A stretch of DNA of 64,000 bases from Saprospiraceae bacterium (GTDB taxonomy: Bacteria > Bacteroidota > Bacteroidia > Chitinophagales > Saprospiraceae): assembly GCA_020628095.1 (NCBI GenBank), contig JAHDFP010000004.1:1-64000 (forward strand). The letters run 5' to 3'. The notes under the pieces are model-generated. The model had not been told where the DNA came from. It made no database searches and was given only the letters and a program-made list of their open reading frames with translations. This document shows positions 1-8,231 of this stretch, piece by piece. The translations under genes and the position numbers were made by a program. Every line of letters begins with the position of its first letter. The stretch's first letter is position 1.

Positions 1-51
1 ACACTACGGTTTTTGGTACCGTCATTCTAGGTTCGAGTCCTAGTGGGTCAA
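1..51 (+). tRNA. tRNA-Gln(TTG), 3' part, cut by the window start
   Basis: This is the 3' part of a tRNA. The anticodon stem is ACGGT (6-10) pairing ACCGT (18-22) around loop TTTTGGT, which puts anticodon TTG at 13-15 (glutamine, codon CAA). The T arm is CTAGG (27-31) pairing CCTAG (39-43) around TTCGAGT. The acceptor 3' strand TGGGTCA (44-50) ends in A, implying a U1-A72 pair as is usual for tRNA-Gln, with A51 as discriminator. No CCA is encoded. The 5' acceptor and D arm lie outside the window. Confidence 0.88.
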
Positions 52-64
52 CTTTATAAAGTTA

Positions 65-99
65 GAAACCTCTGTATTTGCAGGGGTTTCGGCGTTTTT
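65..99 (+). terminator. Rho-independent terminator after tRNA-Gln
   Basis: GAAACCTCTG (65-74) pairs over 10 bp, with one G-U, with CAGGGGTTTC (81-90) around a 6-nt loop. A T5 tract follows at 95-99. It begins 14 bases after the tRNA and is the expected terminator. Confidence 0.75.
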
Positions 100-233
100 A
101 GACCCTTCCTGTAGTCGGTTTGGTAGTCGACTTTTTGTTTCCACATCACTTTATCTACCCAATACCAAGTGCAGGGGGGTATGGAAAAAAGTCGATGTTG
201 CACCCCCTCGAATGCAATAATACATTTATGCAC

Positions 234-3200
234 TTAATCAATAACTAATATTTTAAAATTCTGAGTCACTTCTTCAAAACGTACTTTCAAATAATATAGA
301 CCTGGTGATAGTGATTTAGAGGTAATTTTAAATTGGTTTTGATTATTCTTAATAATATTGAAGTTAACCAACTCGCCTTTTGATGAGTAAATTTCAATGT
401 TGTTCTTTGAGAATTTTATTTCATTATCAAACAAAATGGAAAATTCCCCTCTGTTAGGATTTGGAAATATTTTAATGTTTGAAAGCTTATCACTCTCTAA
501 AACTGAGGTTGTCATAATATTTACTTCTTGCGTAATAGAATTACTACCACATTGATTTGAAACTGTTAGAGTAACATCAAATTCCCCTGAAATGGAATAT
601 TCATGTGAAGGTGATTTATCAGTTGAAGTGTTCCCATCACCAAAATCCCACAAATATTCCAAGTTGGAGTTTTCTTCATGAGAGGCATCAATAAATTCAA
701 CCTCAGTATTGTTAAGGTAGTTTATACCAAACTGAGCTAATGGTATATCAGAAACTTCAAAGTTTCCAACTTCAATTGTGCTATTGTAAAGATTGTTGGA
801 TGCAGTAAATGATATATTGTAAGAGCCTGATTCCTGATATGTTATAATTGGGTTTTGAAGGTTTGAGGTCGAAGGTTCTCCTCCTTCAAAACTCCAACTC
901 CAAGAATCAGGATTTCCTGTAGAGTTATCAAAAAACTGGATTGGAGTATAAGCGCATGCATCGTCTGCTGAAGATTCAAATTCAGCAGTAATAGGTTTAG
1001 ATACAAATACAGAAACGTCTTTAATAATCGAGTCTATCCCACAGAAATTCTCCACAGTTAATTTGACATCATACGTTCCTGATTCGTCATACTCGTGTAT
1101 GGGCGATATGAAAGGTAATGCCGATATTTCGCCATCACCAAAATCCCATTCAAAAGTTGTATTGTCATCAAAAGCATTTGTTTGAATTGGAAAGCTTACA
1201 GTTCCTTCATTTAATACGTCTACTAAAAAATCAGGTGAAGGAGTATCTTCTACAATAACATACTCTTCGAATAAGATTGTATCAGTTGTATGCTCGTTCT
1301 CTACTACTAATCTCACATCATATTTCCCTCTTTCATTATATTGTATAATTGGGTCTGCTATTGTGGATTGATTAGGCTCTCCTCCTTCAAATGACCATAA
1401 GTATTTAGTCGGCTCACCATTTGATTGGTCCATAAATTGAATATCGTTTCCAACACACACTTCATTGTTGTCTACATTAAATTCTGCTACTAAAGGTGGT
1501 ACAATTTTATGATTCAAAGCCAAATAATAAGGTTCAAATTGGAAAGACAGGTTAGGTATCCCTTCAACTTTTAAATAATATGTACCTGCTTTAATGTATA
1601 TCTCAGTTTCTAAACAATGATTTATGACGTCACTTTGGTAAAGTAAATCAGAACCAAAATCTTGAATAGATAAATTATAGTTACTACTTAAAACATTAAA
1701 AACTCCAATTGAAAGAATACCTTCATTTTCAATATTGAATTTAAAATAATCAGTATCAATTACCTTATTCAAATTTGGAGCTTGTGTAGTTATATGTCCA
1801 ACATAAGGACTTCCAAGTTGAATCTCTAATGCTAACTCTTTATTAGATGGTTCATCCATACCTTGTAATACTCCATCAAATCTTTCTACAATTCCTTGAT
1901 GGTCAGAATCAATACTAAAGGTTGGAACAATAGGAGGATTAAAAGGAGGATTGAACATTAAAAAATTATTTAGGTCTGCTCTCTCTGCTTCAACTATATC
2001 AACTAATGGGAAATCATTAAATTCTGCAACGCTACAGCTATAATCTAAATCATTAGGAATGGGTTTTTGATTTATACCTACAATTAAGTCTGTTTCTGTT
2101 CCATTAATATTCACATCATTATTGTAGTATAAACCTGTCACTAAATCTTCTAATCCACCATCAATGTAAGTTCCAATAAAACCGAAAGAAAAATCATCAT
2201 ATCGTAAGTCTCTAACAGCCTCTGAATTTATATCTATGGAAGTGAAAATTGTTGTTAAAATTGTTGATCCAGCATTACTCCCCCCATGTGGAGTGTCAAT
2301 TGTATGAATTTTGGATACATGATGTTTTCCACTAATTTGCCAATCCTCATTTTGTAAATACTGCCTAATAGCGAGACCTCCCATACTATGTCCTACAAGC
2401 ATTACTTTGTCTTTACCTGTAATTGATAAAACTTTTGAGATGGCATCTTGAACTGCTATTCCCTGTTTAAAAATGGCTGACTGATTGCTAAGTCCGTTAT
2501 TTGAATTTCTATTACCAAATCTGTCTACTTCAAAGTCAATAGAATATAAATCACCCATACGTAAACTATCAATATCTGCATAGTCAAGAATGAAACCATC
2601 AGAAGTAGAAAAATCTCCATCTGGATTTAGGCAGTATTTGAGGTTTCCTCCATATATTAAATTTTGCTCATTTATTAAATTGGTAAGAACCTCAAACCAA
2701 GTTCCTGCACCTGATTCAAGACCATGAATAAACAATATTGGATAAGGTAACTTTGTATTTAGCTCTAAGAAATTTGTCACATTGATATTTAAGCACTCAG
2801 TGTTGTCTAATACACAGTATGCGTTGTTATCATCAGATTCATTTACTATTTGATATTGGTCTATCCAAATTGCTGCATTGTATATGTTTGATTCAAACGT
2901 TGGAGGGATTGCAAAAATAAATCTTAGAGTATCTCTTTGATTAGGAAGTAACTCTGGTAAAAGTAGTTCTCCTATCTTATCATTATCGTCAATTGTGTTA
3001 TCAGTTGTTAAATGGAATGTGACATTTGTTGAAGGTGAAGAAACATTTCCAATGTTTCCTAAAACAGTGGCGATAACTAAATATCCCCCTCTGTCAACTT
3101 GGGTAGTTGATACAGTAGACCCAAATGAAACTAAATCAGCTTGTGATGAGAGGTTGTTAAGACAAAAGAACAGAGAAAATAGAATTATAATGGGTTTCAT
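234..3200 (-). CDS. T9SS-exported multidomain lipase-like alpha/beta hydrolase with PKD domains
   Basis: This is a large secreted protein, probably cell-surface or extracellular, exported by the type IX system. Numbered from the first possible ATG (3224), it has a CARDB-like segment (about 30-135). An alpha/beta-hydrolase of lipase/PGAP1 type follows, with FIHGLESG (165-172), nucleophile elbow GHSMGG (Ser about 280) and DTPHGG (about 310). Next come a PPC-like domain (about 480-570), four PKD domains (about 575-905, with WSFEGGEP and WDFGDG motifs) and a type A sorting domain starting at KIFPNPNRGEF. I chose the ATG at 3200 because it directly precedes a normal signal peptide (MKPIIILFSLFFCLNN). 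The substrate is not evident; an ester or lipid is inferred. The gene is visibly more AT-rich than its neighbours and sits next to a tRNA gene, which suggests acquisition. Confidence 0.85.
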   Translation of the reverse strand: MKPIIILFSLFFCLNNLSSQADLVSFGSTVSTTQVDRGGYLVIATVLGNIGNVSSPSTNVTFHLTTDNTIDDNDKIGELLLPELLPNQRDTLRFIFAIPPTFESNIYNAAIWIDQYQIVNESDDNNAYCVLDNTECLNINVTNFLELNTKLPYPILFIHGLESGAGTWFEVLTNLINEQNLIYGGNLKYCLNPDGDFSTSDGFILDYADIDSLRMGDLYSIDFEVDRFGNRNSNNGLSNQSAIFKQGIAVQDAISKVLSITGKDKVMLVGHSMGGLAIRQYLQNEDWQISGKHHVSKIHTIDTPHGGSNAGSTILTTIFTSIDINSEAVRDLRYDDFSFGFIGTYIDGGLEDLVTGLYYNNDVNINGTETDLIVGINQKPIPNDLDYSCSVAEFNDFPLVDIVEAERADLNNFLMFNPPFNPPIVPTFSIDSDHQGIVERFDGVLQGMDEPSNKELALEIQLGSPYVGHITTQAPNLNKVIDTDYFKFNIENEGILSIGVFNVLSSNYNLSIQDFGSDLLYQSDVINHCLETEIYIKAGTYYLKVEGIPNLSFQFEPYYLALNHKIVPPLVAEFNVDNNEVCVGNDIQFMDQSNGEPTKYLWSFEGGEPNQSTIADPIIQYNERGKYDVRLVVENEHTTDTILFEEYVIVEDTPSPDFLVDVLNEGTVSFPIQTNAFDDNTTFEWDFGDGEISALPFISPIHEYDESGTYDVKLTVENFCGIDSIIKDVSVFVSKPITAEFESSADDACAYTPIQFFDNSTGNPDSWSWSFEGGEPSTSNLQNPIITYQESGSYNISFTASNNLYNSTIEVGNFEVSDIPLAQFGINYLNNTEVEFIDASHEENSNLEYLWDFGDGNTSTDKSPSHEYSISGEFDVTLTVSNQCGSNSITQEVNIMTTSVLESDKLSNIKIFPNPNRGEFSILFDNEIKFSKNNIEIYSSKGELVNFNIIKNNQNQFKITSKSLSPGLYYLKVRFEEVTQNFKILVID

Positions 3201-3294
3201 GCATTCTAAGATGACATCGATCAATATAGGTAAATAACAACATTTTACTATGTCATAGTGAATATTTAAAACCCAAAATTTTGCATCAACTCAT

Positions 3295-3322
3295 CTCGTG
3301 ATGAATTTCACGGGCTTTTTTT
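3295..3322 (+). terminator. Terminator-like hairpin oriented on the plus strand
   Basis: CTCGTGA (3295-3301) pairs with TCACGGG (3308-3314) around TGAATT, followed by C and T7 (3316-3322). The T tract is on the plus strand although both flanking genes are on the minus strand. On the minus strand the hairpin is preceded by A7 and lacks a downstream U tract. Confidence 0.5.
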
Positions 3323-3326
3323 ATCC

Positions 3327-5990
3327 CTACAGCTCCACCCTCCAACTCAAATTAAATGTCCGATTAAGCAATTGTGCATCGCTGCCTATAACTGTATTGA
3401 CGGTTTGCATTTGGTTTTCCTGTACGTCGGTAATGACGCTCTGGACATACTTGACATTTTGATTATTGGTGAGATTAAAAACGGAAAAGAAAATACCGGA
3501 ATCTAACTTTCCTAATTTGAATTCGTAACCAAGACTTATATCTAATCTCTGGTATGCAGGTAAGAATTTGAGCCGATCCTCTGGATTGATATCTCTGATA
3601 TCACCGTTGTTGCCTAGAGACCTGAGGTCGTTATAGTTTCTGCCACTCGCATAGATCATGTCCAATCCTATAATAAACGGCTTGGCATCCAGGATATTAA
3701 TCCACTTAAGCTGATGTCGGCGGTCATTTTCTGATGGATAGTATCTTTTTCTAGCTATTTCCTTAAACCGTTCTTCTGTACGACTCCATGTATAGGAGAC
3801 ATAGGTATCATAGGACTTGTGACCATAGCTCAGTAAGACATCTAGACCATAAGATCTACCGTCACCATCAAAAAACTCGTATTCACCAGGCTTATTTGGG
3901 TCATTTCTATTGTCTCCTGGGATAGGGACAGCATATTCCACGAGACCGTCTATATCCTTATAAAACAACTCCACATCTAGTGTCGCTTTTAGTATTCTGG
4001 CTGTCATACCGAGCATTTGATTTTGAGATCTCAGTACAGGTACGAGATTTCTGCCAGAGTGTACCCATATTTCTTTGGTCTGTGATCTGTACTGATAGTC
4101 TAGCTTGCGGATGGCTTGCTGATAATAACTATACCCTCCCTTGAACAGTAACTTATCAGAGGCTTTTATATTAATGAGAATACGTGGCGAAAAAAAGAGT
4201 CCCTCTTTTCTTGTATAGTGTGTCATTCTGACTCCTGTAGAGATATTGAACATGTCTCCGCCATAGACATACCCACCATAGAGACTATGCTCATAATTGA
4301 CATCCTTATCCGACAGATTATTCTGGTTATTTTCTTTGATTCTGAAATCCATATCATGTCTGACACTAGCAACGCCGAACTTAAAAGCACTTCTATTATG
4401 AGTCAAACTGAGATGGGTATCAAAGCCTGTGTCGTCTATGGCGTTATATTGCTCAGAGTTTAAGTCCTTAGGTAAGGGGATACTACCTCCAATTCTTTTA
4501 TTGAGATTAAAATCTATAGACTCATCATTGACATAAGAGCTATAAAATAAGGTGGAAGACAACTGCAAATTATCACTAAGTTCTGACGAAAATAAGAGGC
4601 TAGATGCCGTCGTATTCCAGTCCGCTCTTTCTCTGGCCTCCAGATCCACACGATCCTGATTTCGATCTTTGAGATCGATCAGGTAATTATTATTGTAATC
4701 ATCATGACTCCTGTAAAAATTGGCGCTTAGCACAGATTTAGAACCAATGTTTGTTTGGAACTTAGCATGTACATCATTGAAATTGAAATTGGGTGAGGAT
4801 TTGATATTGTCTATATCTTGAGAAAAAGTCTCCACTTCATTCTCAAAATTAGTTTCTGAGTTTACCGTATTAAACTGCGAATTGCTTACACCTCTGAGAG
4901 TAGACCTAGCCGCTATACTGAAAAAACTATTTGCGTTTATAGGTTGCCTGAGCGTTATAGATCCCGTCATCAAATTTAGTTCTCCCGCAATACTAAGATT
5001 ATCTGGCTGTTCTTGGTCACTACTCAGTTGCACAATACCTGCCGTCTTCCCACCATAATGTAATGGGAATACATTCTTATACATATTAACCTCATCTATG
5101 TAGTCAGCATTGAAAGAACTGAATATATTATAATAATGACTAGCGTTGTACACAGGCATACCGTCTATTATCATAAGCGTCTCATCACTATTGCTTCCTC
5201 TTATCTTAATATCTGCAGAGGCATCATCAAAGGCCGCTACACCCGGCAGTAGTTGTAACTGTCTAGATATATCTCTACCCACTAATCCAGACGTATAATT
5301 ATCTAGCTGCGTAGATGTCAATGTCAACTGATTATCAAAAGAAACAATACGGATAGGAATATCCCTATTGACGATGGTTATTTCTTCTATATCAATGCTT
5401 CCCTGATTCATCGCCACCGCTAAAAACTCATTACCTATATCCCTGATCTTGTATATCATATCTTCGTACCCTAGCGCATGTATAACAATATCTCGGTCTA
5501 AATAGTCAGGAGAAATTTCGAAATCAAAATAGCCCTCATCGTCCGTATAAGTGCCAATATGAGAATTGCTCACAGAGATAGTGGCGTACGATAATGAGTT
5601 GCCCTTACTTTGCGTTTCTGTAACCCGTCCTCTTAAGTGTATACTCTGTCTGTAAGTCGGTGTATCCGCTGTTATATAATCTTCTTTTTTTCTGATTAGA
5701 ATATTATCATCTAACTGAATATACTCCAATGGTTGCTCTCCTAGTAGGTAAGACATAATATCATCTATAGAAGCTTGATCAAAATCTATATCAACATTGA
5801 TATCCTCGATAGATTCAGTAGCATAAGAAAATCTAATGTTATATGATTTTTCTAGATCATCAAATACCCGAGTCAGAGATTTACCCTTCGCGGAGTAATC
5901 TAACTTAAGAGATGTCGATTCCTGAGCTTGTGCATAATTACAAGCGATTATTATAAAGAGAAAAGAAAATCGTCTCAACCACAATGTCAT
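3327..5990 (-). CDS. TonB-dependent outer-membrane receptor with STN signalling domain
   Basis: This is an 887-residue outer-membrane transporter energised by TonB. A signal peptide ending near AQAQ is followed by an STN (secretin/TonB N-terminal) domain (about 25-105). Then come a carboxypeptidase-regulatory-like beta-sandwich (about 118-205, HLRGRVTE), a plug (about 215-330, IKIRGSNSDETLMIIDGMP) and a 22-strand-type barrel to the C terminus. The STN domain is the module that contacts FecR-type anti-sigma factors in the periplasm, and the fecR-like gene ends only 5 nt upstream. The receptor therefore probably both imports a ligand and reports it to the sigma factor at 7472-8068. No SusD-like partner gene follows, unlike typical glycan loci. 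The ligand could be an iron complex, peptide or polymer; the sequence does not decide. Confidence 0.9.
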   Translation of the reverse strand: MTLWLRRFSFLFIIIACNYAQAQESTSLKLDYSAKGKSLTRVFDDLEKSYNIRFSYATESIEDINVDIDFDQASIDDIMSYLLGEQPLEYIQLDDNILIRKKEDYITADTPTYRQSIHLRGRVTETQSKGNSLSYATISVSNSHIGTYTDDEGYFDFEISPDYLDRDIVIHALGYEDMIYKIRDIGNEFLAVAMNQGSIDIEEITIVNRDIPIRIVSFDNQLTLTSTQLDNYTSGLVGRDISRQLQLLPGVAAFDDASADIKIRGSNSDETLMIIDGMPVYNASHYYNIFSSFNADYIDEVNMYKNVFPLHYGGKTAGIVQLSSDQEQPDNLSIAGELNLMTGSITLRQPINANSFFSIAARSTLRGVSNSQFNTVNSETNFENEVETFSQDIDNIKSSPNFNFNDVHAKFQTNIGSKSVLSANFYRSHDDYNNNYLIDLKDRNQDRVDLEARERADWNTTASSLLFSSELSDNLQLSSTLFYSSYVNDESIDFNLNKRIGGSIPLPKDLNSEQYNAIDDTGFDTHLSLTHNRSAFKFGVASVRHDMDFRIKENNQNNLSDKDVNYEHSLYGGYVYGGDMFNISTGVRMTHYTRKEGLFFSPRILINIKASDKLLFKGGYSYYQQAIRKLDYQYRSQTKEIWVHSGRNLVPVLRSQNQMLGMTARILKATLDVELFYKDIDGLVEYAVPIPGDNRNDPNKPGEYEFFDGDGRSYGLDVLLSYGHKSYDTYVSYTWSRTEERFKEIARKRYYPSENDRRHQLKWINILDAKPFIIGLDMIYASGRNYNDLRSLGNNGDIRDINPEDRLKFLPAYQRLDISLGYEFKLGKLDSGIFFSVFNLTNNQNVKYVQSVITDVQENQMQTVNTVIGSDAQLLNRTFNLSWRVEL

Positions 5991-5995
5991 ATAGT

Positions 5996-6967
5996 CTATT
6001 GTGTTATGGTTATGTTTTTGTCTTGTATAGAATACTTAAGACCGAAGGGCCAAAATATTTCTGCAAGTGCCTTTTCCAAATTTTCGCTTTTATAACTTCC
6101 CTTAAATTTTTCGTCAGCTATATTCGCAGGTAATTCCACCTGCACACCCCAATGTCGCTCCACATCTCTGATGACATCTGAAAGTGATACATTATCATAC
6201 TTATATAGGCCCTTACGCCATGATCCGCGATCCACAAGATTATTGTCCTCATTGGCATCTTGCTTTCTGCCGTTTACTATGCTCACATTCTGATTAGGGT
6301 TAAGTATGGTTTCTTGACCTTGATACTTTACCAGTACACGTCCTGTCTCACAGTGTACTGTCAATTGATTATTGCGCGACATTACATTGAACGATGTACC
6401 TAATACCTCGACTTGACCCAAGTCAGTTTTGACCACAAAGGATGACCCTTTTTCTACCTCAAAAAATCCCTCACCTTCCAGATGCACCTCGCGGTTATTC
6501 TTCCATTCTTTTTTGTCATAGCTTATCCGACTGTCCGCATTAATCTCTATGGAAGAATTATCAGGAAGACTAATAGACTGTAAGTCGGCATACGAGGTCT
6601 GTACCTCTATCATGCCTTTCCCAAAAAATCCAAAATAAATGAATGCACCTAGTAAAGAAGCTGCAAATCCAAGCGCAAATGATCTTCTGAATAAAGGACG
6701 TGCTTTATTAGTAACTTCCGTCTGGTCCAATTCTTTTTCTATCGCTTGCCAGATATTCTTTTGCGTCCCTGTCGGTATGGTCTCAGAGCGAAAGCGTAAG
6801 TTTTGGACGATGGCAATCGCTTTGTCTATCAGCGGTTTTTTATTAGGATTTTCTCGGAGCCAGTTGTCCCAAAATACAGAATGGTTCTTATCAAGTTTTT
6901 TTACCCAATTGATAAATGACTCATCGGTAGCAAATTCTTCAGCAGTGTATTGTAGATATTTTTCCAT
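5996..6967 (-). CDS. FecR-family anti-sigma factor
   Basis: This 323-residue inner-membrane anti-sigma regulator has an N-terminal cytoplasmic segment that would hold the sigma factor. A single transmembrane helix (about 95-113, FALGFAASLLGAFIYFGFF) is followed by a periplasmic FecR domain (about 120-220, with GEGFFEV, GTSFNV and GRVLV motifs). The C-terminal domain is DUF4974-like (about 250-323), which docks with the receptor STN domain. It lies between a protease-like lipoprotein gene and the TonB receptor gene in one operon with 5-17 nt gaps. The role follows from the family; the signal is unknown. Confidence 0.93.
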   Translation of the reverse strand: MEKYLQYTAEEFATDESFINWVKKLDKNHSVFWDNWLRENPNKKPLIDKAIAIVQNLRFRSETIPTGTQKNIWQAIEKELDQTEVTNKARPLFRRSFALGFAASLLGAFIYFGFFGKGMIEVQTSYADLQSISLPDNSSIEINADSRISYDKKEWKNNREVHLEGEGFFEVEKGSSFVVKTDLGQVEVLGTSFNVMSRNNQLTVHCETGRVLVKYQGQETILNPNQNVSIVNGRKQDANEDNNLVDRGSWRKGLYKYDNVSLSDVIRDVERHWGVQVELPANIADEKFKGSYKSENLEKALAEIFWPFGLKYSIQDKNITITQ

Positions 6968-6983
6968 TTTAGCTTAGAGTTCA

Positions 6984-7442
6984 CTAATCAAATAATTCGT
7001 CCAGATAGGCGTCACGCGTTCTGGGGTTGTAATTGTCTCTACAGAATCCTTCACCACTATGCATTATGCTATTACAATCTCCAGATGCGCTGCGTGTATT
7101 ATCATGCGATCGTCCAAGATAACAATGTCCGAGCTCATGAAAAACTAAAAATTCCTTTTGTATATCTCGTAGATTATTCCAGTAAGTTATGTCTATTAAT
7201 ATTTGTTTGCTGCCATCAGAGTAGTGATTGCAGACACCCTGAGTATGTTCGCTTTCTATATCAGAAAACGTGGCACTTATATTTTGGCTAGTCAGATCTA
7301 TCTCGACACCACGGGTTCTTGCCTCTTCTTCAAATAGTGAAAAATACGATGCCAGTTCTGGATTTACAGTAGGTGCATTATCCTCTGCGCAGCCTATAAG
7401 TGCAGATAAGAATAGTATGATGTATAATGTAGAGTATTTCAT
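6984..7442 (-). CDS. Lipoprotein with HExxH zinc-metalloprotease motif
   Basis: This small lipoprotein (about 152 residues) has signal peptide MKYSTLYIILFLSALIGC with a lipobox at the Cys. The core carries EFLVFHELGHCYLGRSH. HELGH fits an HExxH zinc site, with a third His seven residues on, and a later SIMH segment resembles a Met-turn. These features suggest a zincin-type peptidase, although the spacing HExxH-x6-H is one residue longer than the classic metzincin motif. An ATG at 7469, 2 nt after the sigma-factor stop, is also possible; I prefer 7442 because the lipoprotein signal starts there. The gene sits between the sigma and FecR genes, which suggests a role in processing the anti-sigma factor or the receptor ligand. 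That role is inference. Confidence 0.75.
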   Translation of the reverse strand: MKYSTLYIILFLSALIGCAEDNAPTVNPELASYFSLFEEEARTRGVEIDLTSQNISATFSDIESEHTQGVCNHYSDGSKQILIDITYWNNLRDIQKEFLVFHELGHCYLGRSHDNTRSASGDCNSIMHSGEGFCRDNYNPRTRDAYLDELFD

Positions 7443-7471
7443 CTGTTCATTGTTTTTGACTATTGACATTA

Positions 7472-8068
7472 TTACTGGTAAAAGGCATAACGCATAGATT
7501 TGTACTCATCAAACGCCAAAAAAATAATCAAAAACACCTGTATATATTTAGATAGGCTTTGTATTGCCCTCGTAACCAGATTTCGGGCAGACTGGTAGTT
7601 TAGCCCCATCACTTCCATTATACTCTCATAATCCATATTACTATAGTACTTAAGATATAGTATCTCCTTTTGCCTAGGACTTAATTGCTCCATGGCCTTT
7701 TGCAACTGCTTCTTCGTGGCTGCTGTATTTTCGTTATCTATTATTTTCTCATCGATTGCAAGTTCCGCATCAAAATGATGAACCGTGATCTCCTTATCAG
7801 TGAGTGATCTGACTTTCTTGATAGACCTAAACAATTTTCTGCGTATGCTCAGAAGAAGATATGGCTTAATAGCATCAGTATCCGATAGATTTTCTCTATT
7901 ACGCCATATTTCTATAAACAGTTCTTGTATAGAATCCTCTAGTGTACCTTGGTCGGAGGTAAGTTTTTTGCCATAATTATATAGGGTGGTGAAGTGAGTG
8001 GAATATATTTTTTCTAATGCCCCACGATCACCAGCTTTTAGTTGTTTCCACAGTTCCTTATCGGACAT
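7472..8068 (-). CDS. ECF RNA polymerase sigma factor (FecI-like)
   Basis: This 198-residue sigma factor of the extracytoplasmic-function group is the first gene of a four-gene minus-strand operon with protease-like lipoprotein, FecR and TonB receptor. Region 2 covers about 25-95 (LYNYGKKL, DSIQELFIEIWR). Region 4 covers about 118-168 (LSPRQKEILYLKYYSN and the helix-turn-helix MDYESIMEVMGLNYQSARN). The last 25 residues form a hydrophobic tail (VFLIIFLAF) beyond region 4. It probably transcribes its own operon when the receptor is occupied. Confidence 0.93.
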   Translation of the reverse strand: MSDKELWKQLKAGDRGALEKIYSTHFTTLYNYGKKLTSDQGTLEDSIQELFIEIWRNRENLSDTDAIKPYLLLSIRRKLFRSIKKVRSLTDKEITVHHFDAELAIDEKIIDNENTAATKKQLQKAMEQLSPRQKEILYLKYYSNMDYESIMEVMGLNYQSARNLVTRAIQSLSKYIQVFLIIFLAFDEYKSMRYAFYQ

Positions 8069-8231
8069 CCAAATAGCATATTTCTAGATGTAAATGTATC
8101 ACATTATTTGGTCTTAACACTTTTTAACATTTCGATAGTGAGTACAAAATCTTTTGTCCTGTCTTATCTGGGTGTAAATACGAAAAGAGCTTAATCGCCG
8201 CTTTTATTTCTTAACTAAAAAAATAAACGTT

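Noticed and set aside
100-233. Possible attachment site or integrase remnant after tRNA-Gln
   Set aside because: Short repeats (TAGTCG twice, AGGGGGT/ACCCCCT) are present, but no integrase sequence or copy of the tRNA end could be found in the window.
2995-3237. Open frame of 80 codons on the plus strand inside the lipase gene
   Set aside because: It is antisense to a well-supported domain-rich gene, has no recognisable motif, and has no other support. It ends before the plus-strand hairpin at 3295, but this is not enough to call a gene.
3327-5990. SusC-type glycan uptake locus
   Set aside because: No SusD-like lipoprotein or glycan-active enzyme gene is adjacent, and the STN/FecR arrangement fits a signalling receptor in general.
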